From an uncultured Prevotella sp. (lineage in GTDB: Bacteria; Bacteroidota; Bacteroidia; Bacteroidales; Bacteroidaceae): DNA of 64,000 nt. Made by a program: the position numbers and the translations under genes. Location of the stretch: assembly GCA_944319915.1 (NCBI GenBank), contig CALUEY010000033.1:1-64000 (forward strand), read 5' to 3'. Numbering within the stretch: the stretch's first letter is position 1; each line of letters starts with the position of its first letter. Below are positions 24,375 to 32,753 of the stretch, in pieces. The notes beneath the pieces were generated by a model that worked only from the letters and a program-made list of their open reading frames with translations, had not been told where the DNA came from and ran no database searches.

Positions 24375-27080
24375 TTACTTCACCACCACCTTGCGCGCCT
24401 TGACGCTGCCGTCGGCGTAAACTTCCTTGATGATGTTGAGGCCCTTGGCGGCCTTGCCGAGGCGGGCGCCGCCAGCGCTGTAAACCTCGGTGCGCACCAC
24501 GCGGCCTGCGGCCTCGCCGGAGGCGTTGGCGTCCTCTATGCCCACGTAGGCCTCAGACTCATCGCCGGCGTTCTTCAGGTAAACGTCGAACACGCGGATG
24601 GTGGCGTTGTCGAGTGCTGCGAGCTTAACGAACACCTCGTCGGTGCCTTCGTAGGAGATGAGGTTCTTCTGCCATGTGCGGCCGTTCTTGTCGCCGAGGT
24701 TGGGCGTGTAAACCTCGCCCACCTTCTGCCAGTTGGCCTGCACGAGAGTGTCGGTGCTTACGAACACCTCAACGCGGGCGCTGTCGTTGCCGCCGAGGTA
24801 GGCCACGATGTCGAACGGGCCTTGGTACTTCACGGTAGTCTCAAGGCTGGCCGTAGCGGGGTCTGTCACGCCTTCCATGTTGGCGTTCTTGTTCGCGGCA
24901 AACTGCACGCAGTTGGCCGTGCACCCTCCGTCGGCGTCGAGCGCCGAGGCGGGGTTGTAGTTGCTGGGGTCGCCCACGAGGTCGGCGATGCCGAGCGACT
25001 GGTAGATGACGGGCTGGCCGTGGGTCTTCACCTGCCATCCGTTCTGCGGGTTGTAGCTGGCCAGGCTGTCCTTGGCCACGAAGATCACGTGGCCGTCGTC
25101 GTCAACCTCGGGCTGCCCGTCGCCGTCGGGGTCGAGGAATTCCTCGGTGTAGTAGGCGTAGCCGTTGCGCCCGAAGTAGTAGTGGGTGCTGGCGCCGTCG
25201 GGGCTCCACTGGTCGCGGTTGGCGTCGAAGTGGGCCATCACGTCGAGGCGCACCTTCTCGTCCTGCACCTCAACAAACTGCTCCACAAGCTCCGACTGCA
25301 GCTGGCCGAGGTCGGCCTTCTCTGCGGTGAAGGCTGTGATGGTGGCGTGCTTGGTGAGCACTATCGGGGTGGTGTATACGGATGAGCGTGTGGGGTCGGC
25401 GCTGCCGGTGATGTTGTAGTAAACCACGTCGCCCTCCTGCGCCGGGATGATGGTAACGGTGCTCTTGCCGCTCTCCTGGGCCACGCTGAAGGTGGGGGCT
25501 GTGGCCAGCTCGTAGATGCTGATGGGCTGCTCAACCACGTCGCTGAGCAGGAAGCCGTCGCCCAGCGACACTGCCTTTACGGTAACGCCCTTGTCCTTTA
25601 CGTCGAAGGGCTCGGTGTAGAGCGTGCTCTCGGTGGTTGGGGTGCTGCCGTCGGTGGTGTAGTAGATGGCTGCGCCCGAGGTAGACGGGGTGAGCGTAAC
25701 GGTGGTGTAGAGGTGGTGGTACTCCTGGCTCACGAGCGGGCGGCCGGTGTTGGCCTGGTCGCGCTTGGTGGCAATGAGCGTCTCCATGGCGTTGGGCAGA
25801 ATGTCGGCGCTGTTCTCCAACACGCCAATCGGGTCGGCGTATGGCATGAGCAGGTAGGCGTTGCGCGTCATGTTGTGCATGTGGATGGCGGGCGAGCCTT
25901 CAACGGTGTAGGCCAGCACGCTGTCGGCGGCGAAGTACGAGCCTGCGGGGGCCGAGTAGCCAATGGCGGTGGAGCCGTCGAACAGGGTGAGCGTGCCGTC
26001 CTCAGCTATGTGCGATGGTATGCCTGGGTCAGTGGAGGCGAAGATGGGGCTATTTACGGCCCTGCCCTTAACCACCACGTTGCCCGATGCCGATGCCACC
26101 GGCGAGCCGTAGCCCCATGCTGTGTAGTACTCGGGTGTGAGGTTGAGCACCGGGGTGAAGGCTATGGCCCCCTTCACCTCCTGCAGTATTGGCGCGTCGG
26201 CACTGAGGTAGGGGGTAACAATCACGAGGTCGAAGCTCTTGAGCGAGTCGGCATCGACAAGGCTCACGTCCTTGCTTGCGTCGATGTCAACGCGGCGGAA
26301 GTCGCCTATGCGCTGCTGCAGGAACTCGAAGCTGCTGGTGATGGAGCCGCCTTCGTCCTCGTAGTTGGCAGCCCAGCCCTCGTCGGTGGAGTCGAAGATG
26401 AGGGCTATCGAAGGCACGGTCTCCACGGCCTGGTCGCCCTCGTCGATGTAAATCTTCTTGATGTCGCAGCCGCCGCCGAGAATCTTGATGGCTACCTCGA
26501 TGGAGTCGGTGATGTCGGCGCGCACACGCCACACGAGGGTGTAGGTGCCGTCCTCGGCGCGTATGCCCTCGGGATCCTCCACTTCGCCACCGAGGCAGAG
26601 ACCGCCGGCAGGGCCTTTTTCATAGAGTACAGAGTCCTCGTTGACTGCGGCGAAACCACGGTCTGTTTTTGTTGAGTTGGCCGACTTGGCGATGAACGTA
26701 ACGGTCTGCCCGCCGGTGAGCTTAGGCAGGTACACGATGTTGTTGGCGCGGCTCATGCGGATGCTCGTGGGGTCGAGCAGGTAGTTGCCGCCGGTGTTGC
26801 TAAGGCCATCGTTGCTGAAACTGAGGCCGCGCAGCTCCTCGATGGGGGTGCCGTTGGCCTCAAGCTCACCCGACATCTTGACCACGTCCTTCCAGCCGGT
26901 AACGGCTCCCGTGGCGGCGTCGGTGCGGTTGGCCGCCCAGTGCTCGGTGTCGGCGATGAGGTTTGCCTTTGTCTCCTCGCTGTAGCCCTGGGTGAAGTCC
27001 CACGACTTGCGCCACTGCGCATCGGCGTCGATGGCGAACGCCGCCGAGAGGGCGAGGCATAGAGTAATGATTTTCTTCAT
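24375..27080 (-). CDS. Giant secreted protein, paralogue 3, with chitobiase-type C-terminal domains
   Basis: 901 residues from ATG 27080 (signal MKKIITLCLALSAAFAIDADAQ). It shares SWDFTQGYSEETKANLIADT with paralogue 2, AFTPVLNLTPEYYTAWGYGS, SYFAADSVLAYTVEGSPAIH, HMHNMTRNAYLLMPYA, and CHB_HEX_C modules (SGAAIYYTTDGSTPT; EGDVVYYNITGSADP). The C-terminal region includes a Gly/Asp-rich loop (LDPDGDGQPEVDDDGH) not present in the others, possibly a calcium site. It ends VYSAGGARLGKAAKGLNIIK...KVVVK. No enzymatic motif is recognised. The three genes look like tandem duplicates separated by repeat cassettes. Confidence 0.75.
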   Translation of the reverse strand: MKKIITLCLALSAAFAIDADAQWRKSWDFTQGYSEETKANLIADTEHWAANRTDAATGAVTGWKDVVKMSGELEANGTPIEELRGLSFSNDGLSNTGGNYLLDPTSIRMSRANNIVYLPKLTGGQTVTFIAKSANSTKTDRGFAAVNEDSVLYEKGPAGGLCLGGEVEDPEGIRAEDGTYTLVWRVRADITDSIEVAIKILGGGCDIKKIYIDEGDQAVETVPSIALIFDSTDEGWAANYEDEGGSITSSFEFLQQRIGDFRRVDIDASKDVSLVDADSLKSFDLVIVTPYLSADAPILQEVKGAIAFTPVLNLTPEYYTAWGYGSPVASASGNVVVKGRAVNSPIFASTDPGIPSHIAEDGTLTLFDGSTAIGYSAPAGSYFAADSVLAYTVEGSPAIHMHNMTRNAYLLMPYADPIGVLENSADILPNAMETLIATKRDQANTGRPLVSQEYHHLYTTVTLTPSTSGAAIYYTTDGSTPTTESTLYTEPFDVKDKGVTVKAVSLGDGFLLSDVVEQPISIYELATAPTFSVAQESGKSTVTIIPAQEGDVVYYNITGSADPTRSSVYTTPIVLTKHATITAFTAEKADLGQLQSELVEQFVEVQDEKVRLDVMAHFDANRDQWSPDGASTHYYFGRNGYAYYTEEFLDPDGDGQPEVDDDGHVIFVAKDSLASYNPQNGWQVKTHGQPVIYQSLGIADLVGDPSNYNPASALDADGGCTANCVQFAANKNANMEGVTDPATASLETTVKYQGPFDIVAYLGGNDSARVEVFVSTDTLVQANWQKVGEVYTPNLGDKNGRTWQKNLISYEGTDEVFVKLAALDNATIRVFDVYLKNAGDESEAYVGIEDANASGEAAGRVVRTEVYSAGGARLGKAAKGLNIIKEVYADGSVKARKVVVK

Positions 27081-27247
27081 TCTGAATTTGGTTTTAGTTA
27101 AGTGTTTATTTTGAAAAAAATGGATTGTCATCATGGGCATGCCGGGAGTGCGCGGCTCGGGAGGCACCCGGCGCTTGCCTCTCACGACACCCAATGCTTG
27201 CCGCATTGGGCCGACAACTAAACGCTGCACGCGCAGCTTATCAGCGA

Positions 27248-27255
27248 CAAAGATA
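27248..27255 (-). promoter_or_regulatory. Promoter -7 element for giant secreted protein 3
   Basis: CAAAGATA on + reads TATCTTTG on the minus strand, in the context AGCGACAAAGATA shared with paralogue 2. Predicted leader is about 165 nt. Confidence 0.55.
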
Positions 27256-27320
27256 GCGAAAAAGGGGGAGACGGCCACGCCCTGCGGGCAGCAAATTATG
27301 ATAATTATTCAGTGGTTTTT

Positions 27321-27421
27321 GGCCCAAAGGGCCTATTAGGCCTATAGGGCTTATAGGGCCTATAGGCCAAATAGGCCTAATAGGAAGGCGCAGCCCTTTC
27401 TTAATTCTTAATCCTTAATCC
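27321..27421. repeat. Family B 9-nt array plus GGCGCAGCCC and TTAAGAA module
   Basis: About seven 9-nt units (GGCCTATTA, GGCCTATAG, GGCTTATAG, GGCCTATAG, GCCAAATAG, GCCTAATAG) at 27321-27384. AAGGCGCAGCCCTTTCTTAA and TTCTTAATCCTTAATCC then run up to the stop of the small basic gene. The terminal module matches the one beside family A at 7.28 kb. Confidence 0.85.
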
Positions 27422-27622
27422 TTAATTTTTCCCCCTTTTCTTCCTGGCAGCGCGCTGCTGGCGGTACTTGGCCTTCTGTCGGGCTGAGCCGCTGCCGTGG
27501 GCGCCGGTGATGTACTGCTTTTTCTTGGCCTTGGTCTTCACCTTGCCGCCGTTGCCGCCGCCTTGCTGCGGGGCCTTGGGGAACACGAGGCCCCCGCCTG
27601 CTATTATCTCGTCGATGTCCAT
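27422..27622 (-). CDS. Small basic conserved-looking protein, unknown function
   Basis: A 66-residue protein from ATG 27622 (MDIDEIIAGGGLVFPKAPQQ). It has a Gly-rich stretch, then a strongly basic half (KVKTKAKKKQYITGAHGSGS, then ARQKAKYRQQRAARKKRGKN). The longer ORF only adds translated family K repeat. It follows the AICAR formyltransferase gene on the same strand with a repeat-filled gap and is probably co-transcribed. The basic tail suggests RNA or DNA binding, but there is no recognised domain. Confidence 0.55.
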   Translation of the reverse strand: MDIDEIIAGGGLVFPKAPQQGGGNGGKVKTKAKKKQYITGAHGSGSARQKAKYRQQRAARKKRGKN

Positions 27623-27631
27623 AAAAAAGAG

Positions 27632-27735
27632 CTTTGGGTTATGGGGCCTTGGCTTTGGGGCCTTGGGCTTTGGATTGGTTATGGGCCTTGGGCTTTGGAT
27701 TGCCGCAGGGCATAGCAAAGCCCAAGGCCCAAGGC
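27632..27735. repeat. Family K inverted array in the stop-to-start gap
   Basis: On + the units GGCCTTGGG, CTTTGGATT and GGTTATGGG repeat from about 27632 to 27702. A core ATTGCCGCAGGGCATAGC follows, then the inverted arm AAAGCCCAAGGCCCAAGGCC (27716-27735). The element starts about 10 nt after the AICAR formyltransferase stop and ends about 10 nt before the small gene's ATG. Its layout (arm, core, inverted arm, between stop and start) repeats that of family A with unrelated sequence. Confidence 0.8.
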
Positions 27736-27745
27736 CAGTGGTATG

Positions 27746-28921
27746 TCAGTGGTGGAAGAGGCGCACGCCGGTGAAGGCCATGGCTATGCCGTACTTGTCG
27801 CAGGTGTCGATGACGTTGTCGTCGCGCACGGAGCCGCCGGCCTGGGCTATGTACTGCACGCCGCTCTTGTGGGCGCGCTCAATGTTGTCGCCGAAGGGGA
27901 AGAAGGCGTCGCTGCCGAGGGCCACCCCGCTGAGGCGGCCCAGCCACTCGCGCTTTTCCTGCTCGGTGAGGGGCTCGGGGCGGCTCTTGAAGAAGAGCTG
28001 CCAGGCGCCGTCGCGCAGCACGTCGTCGTGCTCGGGGCCTATGTAAACGTCGATGGTGTTGTCGCGGTCGGCGCGGCGTATGCCCTCCACGAAGGGCAGG
28101 CCCATCACCTTGGGGTGCTGGCGCAGCCACCAGGTGTCGGCCTTGTTGCCCGCCAGGCGCGTGCAGTGCACTCGGCTCTGCTGGCCTGCGCCTATGCCTA
28201 TGGCCTGGCCGTCCTTGGCGTAGCACACGGAGTTGCTCTGGGTGTACTTCAGGGTGATGAGGGCTATGGTGAGGTCGCGCAGGGCCTCGGGGGTGAACGC
28301 CTTGTTCTTGGTGGGCACGTTCTGGAAGAGTGCGGGGTCGTCCAGGCGCACCTCGTTGCGGCCCTGCTCGAAGGTTATGCCGAACACCTGCTTGCGCTCC
28401 AGGGGTGCCGGGCGGTAGGCGGGGTCTATCTGTATCACGTTGTAGGTGCCCTTGCGCTTGGCCTTGAGAACGGCCAGTGCCTCGGGGGTGTAGCCGGGGG
28501 CTATCACGCCGTCGCTCACCTCGCGCTTGAGGAGCAGGGCGGTGGCCTCGTCGCACACGTCGCTCAGGGCCACGAAGTCGCCGTAGGAGCTCATGCGGTC
28601 GGCGCCGCGGGCGCGGGCGTAGGCCGAGGCCAGGGGTGTAAGGTCGAGGTCATCGACGAAGTATATCTTCCTGAGGGTGTCTGTGAGGGGCAGGCCCACG
28701 GCGGCGCCTGCGGGCGACACGTGCTTGAACGATGCTGCCGAGGGCAGGCCCGTGGCAGCCTTAAGCTCGCTCACGAGCTGCCAGCTGTTGAGCGCGTCGA
28801 GGAAGTTGATGTAGCCCGGTCGGCCGTTGAGCACCTCGATGGGCAGCTCGCCCTCGTCCATGAATATGCGCGATGGCTTCTGGTTGGGATTGCATCCGTA
28901 CTTCAGTTGTAGTTCTTTCAT
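27746..28921 (-). CDS. Free-standing AICAR formyltransferase (phosphoribosylaminoimidazolecarboxamide formyltransferase)
   Basis: It catalyses the formyl transfer of purine synthesis from 10-formyl-THF to AICAR. The 391-residue protein corresponds to the C-terminal AICARFT domain of PurH only. It contains LKYGCNPNQKPSRIF, the conserved SAASFKHVSPAGAAVGLP (catalytic Lys-His pair), LKYTQSNSVCYAKDGQAIGI, GAGQQSRVHC and SDAFFPFGDNI. The MGS-fold IMP cyclohydrolase half is missing, so another gene must close the ring. The start at 28921 is set by homology and by the promoter at 28951-28981. Stand-alone AICARFT enzymes are known in Bacteroidetes. Confidence 0.93.
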   Translation of the reverse strand: MKELQLKYGCNPNQKPSRIFMDEGELPIEVLNGRPGYINFLDALNSWQLVSELKAATGLPSAASFKHVSPAGAAVGLPLTDTLRKIYFVDDLDLTPLASAYARARGADRMSSYGDFVALSDVCDEATALLLKREVSDGVIAPGYTPEALAVLKAKRKGTYNVIQIDPAYRPAPLERKQVFGITFEQGRNEVRLDDPALFQNVPTKNKAFTPEALRDLTIALITLKYTQSNSVCYAKDGQAIGIGAGQQSRVHCTRLAGNKADTWWLRQHPKVMGLPFVEGIRRADRDNTIDVYIGPEHDDVLRDGAWQLFFKSRPEPLTEQEKREWLGRLSGVALGSDAFFPFGDNIERAHKSGVQYIAQAGGSVRDDNVIDTCDKYGIAMAFTGVRLFHH

Positions 28922-28950
28922 GCTGTTGCGGTGTTTTGTGGTTTCGGCTG

Positions 28951-28981
28951 CAAATATAACACTTTTGCGCGAGACGGCAAA
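28951..28981 (-). promoter_or_regulatory. Bacteroidetes-type promoter for the AICAR formyltransferase gene
   Basis: On the minus strand TTTG (28978-28981) is followed after exactly 19 nt by TATATTTG (28951-28958), about 30 nt from the ATG. A family A array begins 8 nt further upstream. Confidence 0.8.
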
Positions 28982-28988
28982 ATAATAA

Positions 28989-29111
28989 TGGGAGAACTGG
29001 GAGAGCTGGGAGGGCTGGGAGAGCTGGGAGAACTGGGAGGGCTGGGAGAACTGGGAGAACTGGGAGGGCTGGGAGGCTGGGAGAGCTGGGAGGCTGGGAG
29101 GGCTGGGAGGC
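28989..29111 (-). repeat. Family A array upstream of the AICAR formyltransferase promoter
   Basis: About 14 units of CTGGGAGNN on +. The first ten keep a strict 9-nt period. The right end contains 7-nt units (CTGGGAG GCTGGGAG), the only register breaks seen in family A. The C-rich strand is the coding strand of the downstream gene, as elsewhere. Confidence 0.85.
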
Positions 29112-29121
29112 CACCGCCGAC

Positions 29122-29163
29122 AAAAAAGGGGCTGCGCCATGGCCCGAAGCCATGGCGCAGCCC
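29122..29163 (-). terminator. Rho-independent terminator of the Hsp20 gene
   Basis: GGGGCTGCGCCATGG (29128-29142) pairs with CCATGGCGCAGCCC (29150-29163) and is followed on the minus strand by TTTTTTG. It lies about 58 nt past the hsp20 stop. Confidence 0.85.
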
Positions 29164-29221
29164 TTGCTGCCGCTTTGCCATTAAAGCCTTTGAAGGCTCG
29201 CTTACGCCTTTAAAGGTTGGT

Positions 29222-29647
29222 TCATCCAATCTCTATCTTGCGCCCTGCGCGCTTTGCGGCCTGCTCGGCCTTGGGCAGGTCTACGGTGAGCACGCCGTTG
29301 TCCACGCGGGCCGATATGCAGTCTTTCTTCACGTCGTCGGGCAGCAGGAGCGTCTGCTCGTACTTGCTGTAGGCAAACTCGCGGCGCAGGTAGTGCTCCT
29401 TCTTGTCCTCGTCCTTGTGCTCGGCCTTGCTCTCCATCTTTATGTGCAGGTTGCCGTCGGCGTCGACGTTCACCTCGAAGTCGTCTTTCTTGAGGCCCGG
29501 GGCGGCCAGCTCCACGGTGTATGCCTTGTCGTTCTCCTTCACGTTGATGGCGGGCGCCGTGGAGCGGGTGCGCGGCATGAAGTCGGTGTCGAAGAAATCG
29601 GCGAACACGCTGGGAATCCAAGAATCTCTGTTCAATACTGGTAACAT
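29222..29647 (-). CDS. Small heat-shock protein, Hsp20/alpha-crystallin family
   Basis: An ATP-independent holdase chaperone of 141 residues. The N-terminal LNRDSWIPSVFADFFDTDFM precedes the alpha-crystallin domain (about residues 33-130). That domain has the hallmarks ELAAPGLKKDDFEVNVD and the A-x-x-x-n-G-v-L block ARVDNGVLTVDLPK. The ATG at 29647 is preceded at proper spacing by AGGAGG, a perfect Shine-Dalgarno sequence that is rare in this window and suggests strong translation. It has its own terminator. Confidence 0.95.
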   Translation of the reverse strand: MLPVLNRDSWIPSVFADFFDTDFMPRTRSTAPAINVKENDKAYTVELAAPGLKKDDFEVNVDADGNLHIKMESKAEHKDEDKKEHYLRREFAYSKYEQTLLLPDDVKKDCISARVDNGVLTVDLPKAEQAAKRAGRKIEIG

Positions 29648-29915
29648 AGTCAAATCCTCCTAATCTTTTTTTATGTCCTGTATTTTTCTGTTGCCGGCCT
29701 CGGGCTGCGTCCTCCGGGGCGCTGCCCTTGGCCCTGATCGCCTCTCGCTTTCGCTCGCGGCTTTCACCTACCCTATCCGCAACTTCCGTGCCTACTTACA
29801 AAAACAGCCAAAAGGGCGCAAACAGGTGACAAACAGTCAGCAATGATTAAAATAATTAAGCATTGCTGCCAGCCTTTGATTGCCATTTGTCACCATTCCT
29901 GCCGCAGTGCGCGGC
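29648..29915. other. Gene-free gap upstream of hsp20 with a nested inverted repeat
   Basis: No gene is supported. At 29825-29894, GGTGACAAA ... TTTGTCACC encloses CAGCAATG ... CATTGCTG around an A/T-only centre (ATTAAAATAATTAAG). It could be a 3' hairpin of the gene at 29916 or a control site for hsp20. No CIRCE element was recognised. Confidence 0.45.
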
Positions 29916-30869
29916 TCACTGGCGTTTGAACACCAGCCCGTCGCTGACGTAGCAGTCGCCCATGCCCTCGTCCTTAAGCACGCGGGTGCCGCTCACGGTC
30001 ACCATGCCCGCCTGCGCATCGAGCGTGAGCACGGATGAGTAGGTGTTGCCGTCGCGCCCGCCGATGTAGGTGACGGTGGCCGTGTTGCCTTTGGCCTCCC
30101 ATGCGGTTATGGGGCAGTCGTCAATGTTCTGCCCGTAGGCCACGTAGATGGTGCCGTAGCACTTCATCTCGTTGCCCATGGCGTCCATGCCGTCGATGCT
30201 CTTGCCGTAGAAGTCGAGCGTGAGCTTGCCCTCAACGCCGTTGCCCCGGAGCGTCCACACGCCCTTGAAAGGGCCGCTCTTGGCCTTGCCTGCCGTCGGC
30301 ATGGGCGGCACTACCACGTTCCTCAGCTCAATGTAGCGGTCCTGGTAGCCGCCGGTGGGCGTGTGCTGCTGCGTGCGCATCTGGCAGAGGCTGAGCTTCG
30401 TGCCGCCGCGCGGCATGTCGAACAGGGCGAACGTAACCTTGACAGGCACGCCCGGCTCGAAGTCGAAGTCGCCGTTGCCCAGCGATGTGATGTTTCCGCC
30501 CACGTAGCTGCGTGCCTGGAGCTGCGTGCCGTCGGCGCCCACCACCTTCATCTTGTCGAAGTAGTAGACGCGTTCGGCCTTCTCCCCGTTGTAGGTGAGC
30601 ATCATGTCCACGCCGCAGAACTCCTTGTACCACGTCACTCCCTTGTACTCCAGGGTGAAGTCCTTGAGGTTGCAGGTCACCTTTGTGCCGTCGGCGGCAG
30701 TCTGCTGCCCCGTGGAGGCAGTCTCGGAGCCGGTGTCGAGCACCTTGTCGACAGTCTTGCTCACGTCCTCGAGGGCCTTGCCCAGCTTCTTGAAGAACTG
30801 CGCCTCGGCCTGCTGCGGCGCGAAGGCGAGCGTGAGTGCCGCCAGTGCGGCTGTAAATGAGTGTTTCAT
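29916..30869 (-). CDS. Secreted protein of unknown function
   Basis: A 317-residue protein with a signal peptide ending AEAQ near residue 24. A short helical segment FFKKLGKALEDVSKTVDKVL follows, then beta-rich sequence with two Cys-containing blocks (KEFCGVDMMLTYNGEKAERV and MKCYGTIYVAYGQNIDDCPI). The end DGLVFKRQ lacks the sorting tail. It is the last of three minus-strand envelope genes (31443, 30894, 29916) with gaps of 45 and 24 nt, so an operon is likely. Not recognised further. Confidence 0.6.
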   Translation of the reverse strand: MKHSFTAALAALTLAFAPQQAEAQFFKKLGKALEDVSKTVDKVLDTGSETASTGQQTAADGTKVTCNLKDFTLEYKGVTWYKEFCGVDMMLTYNGEKAERVYYFDKMKVVGADGTQLQARSYVGGNITSLGNGDFDFEPGVPVKVTFALFDMPRGGTKLSLCQMRTQQHTPTGGYQDRYIELRNVVVPPMPTAGKAKSGPFKGVWTLRGNGVEGKLTLDFYGKSIDGMDAMGNEMKCYGTIYVAYGQNIDDCPITAWEAKGNTATVTYIGGRDGNTYSSVLTLDAQAGMVTVSGTRVLKDEGMGDCYVSDGLVFKRQ

Positions 30870-30893
30870 GTCTTTATGTCTTTTGGATGTTAA

Positions 30894-31397
30894 TCATCGG
30901 CCCGGCCCCACGAGGTCCACCTTCCACTCGCCGCCCTGCATCTCGAGGAGCACGCGTAGGTTGTAGCCCGAGGGCTTGCTCTTGTACGAATACTGCTTGT
31001 TCTGCGTCCCCAGGTCTTCTTCCCCCTGGCAGGTGTAGGTAGAGTTGGCCAGCGTCTCGCGCAGGTCGGCCAGCGAGCGGGCGTAAGACTTGTTGGCCTT
31101 CATCTGCTCCTCTATGGCCAGCTCATCCTTGAGCTTGCGCGCCCCGTTCTCGGTCATGTGCGGCAGCAGCTTCTCGCGCTCGCCCGTGCGGTAGCACTCC
31201 ACGGCAAAGTCGGCCAGCTCCTGCGGCGTGGCAAACTGCTCGGTTGCTTCTTCTTCTGCTGCCGCAGCCTCCTGCTGTGCGGTAGCCTCCACAGCGGTCG
31301 AGTCGGCCGGTGCGCCGTCTTGCTTTGCCCCCTTCTGCCCGCAGGCCGAGAGCATGGCGGCCATGAGGCAGGCCGCGAGCCATGTTTTCTTTCTCAT
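30894..31397 (-). CDS. Putative lipoprotein
   Basis: A 167-residue protein with a lipobox LSAC (Cys at residue 19) after a hydrophobic signal (MRKKTWLAACLMAAM). An acidic, Ala/Glu-rich linker follows, then a small domain with FATPQELADFAVECYRTGER and KSKPSGYNLRVLLEMQGGEW. The domain resembles the NTF2-like folds of Bacteroides lipoproteins (DUF4878-like), which is a guess. It is probably anchored in the outer membrane and part of the three-gene unit with its neighbours. Confidence 0.6.
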   Translation of the reverse strand: MRKKTWLAACLMAAMLSACGQKGAKQDGAPADSTAVEATAQQEAAAAEEEATEQFATPQELADFAVECYRTGEREKLLPHMTENGARKLKDELAIEEQMKANKSYARSLADLRETLANSTYTCQGEEDLGTQNKQYSYKSKPSGYNLRVLLEMQGGEWKVDLVGPGR

Positions 31398-31442
31398 CGT
31401 GATAAAGTTGGTTGGTGGTTATTGCGGACAGCCGCCGCCGGC

Positions 31443-32600
31443 TTACCTGCCGGCTGCGACTTTCACGGTATGGCCCCCGGCCCTCACCACGTATACGCCG
31501 CTGCGGGGCAGCTGCACGGTGGCCTTGCCCTGCGCCTTGCCCCTGGCAATGGCCCGGCCGTCAGCGGCGAAAACGCCATAGTCGCCATGGGCGGCGATGG
31601 TGAGCGTAAGCCCGGCGAGGCTCGCGGCCGGCACAGCGTCGGCATGGGATATGGAGCTGGCGAAGTCGGCCTCAACTATGTTCTCGAACAAGCCCCAGCA
31701 GTCGTGGGCGGCGAAAGCCTCGCGGCTGCCGCGAGGCACGTAGAGCGTGGCCTGCGAGTAGACGGGCGTCGGGGTTGTCAGCGAGTTCACGCCGAACGTG
31801 CTTAGGTCTGCCTCCGGCGGCGTGGTGGCGGCCACCCTCACCTCCTTAAGCCCGGTGCAGCCATAGAATGCCTGCGGCCCGAGGTAGGTGCAGGAGGCGG
31901 GCAATTCTATCTTCTCAAGGCCGCTGCAGTCTTGGAACGCCCATGCGTCGATGCTTTCGAGCCTGTCGCCGAACGTCACGCTGGCCATCGAGTAGCATCC
32001 GTTGAAGGCATTGATGCCTATTGCAGTAACGCCGTCGCCGGTGTCGAGGCTCTCCATGCCGCAATAGCTGAAGGCGTAGCCCGGCACTTCCTTCAGTCCG
32101 TCGGGCAGCGTCAGGCTGTCGGCAAGGCTGTAGCATCCATGGAAGGCTTCGTAGCCAAGCGCGGTGAGGCTGGCCGGCAGGCGGTCTATCTCAAGGTTGC
32201 TGCAGCCCTCAAATGCATAGTCGCCTATCTCCACTATGCCGTCGGGCAGCTCCATCTTGGTTAAATGGTAGCAGTCTTGGAAGGCGCTGCCGCAGATGTT
32301 GCCGATGGTGGCGGGCAGCTCGACAGACGTGACTGTGCTTGAGGCGAAAGCCCTGTAGCCAATGGCCGTCACGGTATAGTCGGCCCCGCCGTGGGCCACG
32401 GTCTGCGGCACCACTATGTCGCCCGCGTAGGGGTCGCCCTCGCTCTGGACCACCTCCACCGTGCGGCCGTCTGCGCTCGTCACCGAGTAGCGTATGCCCC
32501 CGGCCACGAACGACTCGGCTTCGGCGACGCCTCCGCCTGTTTGCGCCATCGCGCCGCAGGCCACTGCCAGCAGCGCGGTTAGTGTAAATGTTTTCTTCAT
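31443..32600 (-). CDS. BspA-like leucine-rich repeat surface protein
   Basis: A 385-residue exported protein (signal MKKTFTLTALLAVACGAMAQ). It has tandem LRR_5-type repeats of about 23 residues, for example IGYRAFASSTVTSVELPATI, IGDYAFEGCSNLEIDRLPAS and IDAWAFQDCSGLEKIELPAS. This is the Treponema/BspA repeat found in many Bacteroidetes adhesins. It ends with a beta segment and a sorting-like tail (YGVFAADGRAIA...GVYVVRAGGHTVKV). It is the first gene of a possible three-gene unit. A -7 element lies about 155 nt upstream. Confidence 0.88.
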   Translation of the reverse strand: MKKTFTLTALLAVACGAMAQTGGGVAEAESFVAGGIRYSVTSADGRTVEVVQSEGDPYAGDIVVPQTVAHGGADYTVTAIGYRAFASSTVTSVELPATIGNICGSAFQDCYHLTKMELPDGIVEIGDYAFEGCSNLEIDRLPASLTALGYEAFHGCYSLADSLTLPDGLKEVPGYAFSYCGMESLDTGDGVTAIGINAFNGCYSMASVTFGDRLESIDAWAFQDCSGLEKIELPASCTYLGPQAFYGCTGLKEVRVAATTPPEADLSTFGVNSLTTPTPVYSQATLYVPRGSREAFAAHDCWGLFENIVEADFASSISHADAVPAASLAGLTLTIAAHGDYGVFAADGRAIARGKAQGKATVQLPRSGVYVVRAGGHTVKVAAGR

Positions 32601-32753
32601 ACTGATTTTTGTATTTGGTTATTGGTAAAATCGAGGTGCATCGTTTGTGGTTCGCCGCCCCAGCCAGGGCGGTCTTTAGGGTCGCTTGCGGCGGAATGGA
32701 GGCCATGGTGGGGCAGGTAGGGTGCCGTTGGCCGCGCTTTAGCTTATTTTTTA

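Noticed and set aside
29690-29800. tRNA or structured RNA gene upstream of hsp20
   Set aside because: GC-rich segments were checked for a cloverleaf or CCA-type end; no acceptor/anticodon pairing could be drawn.
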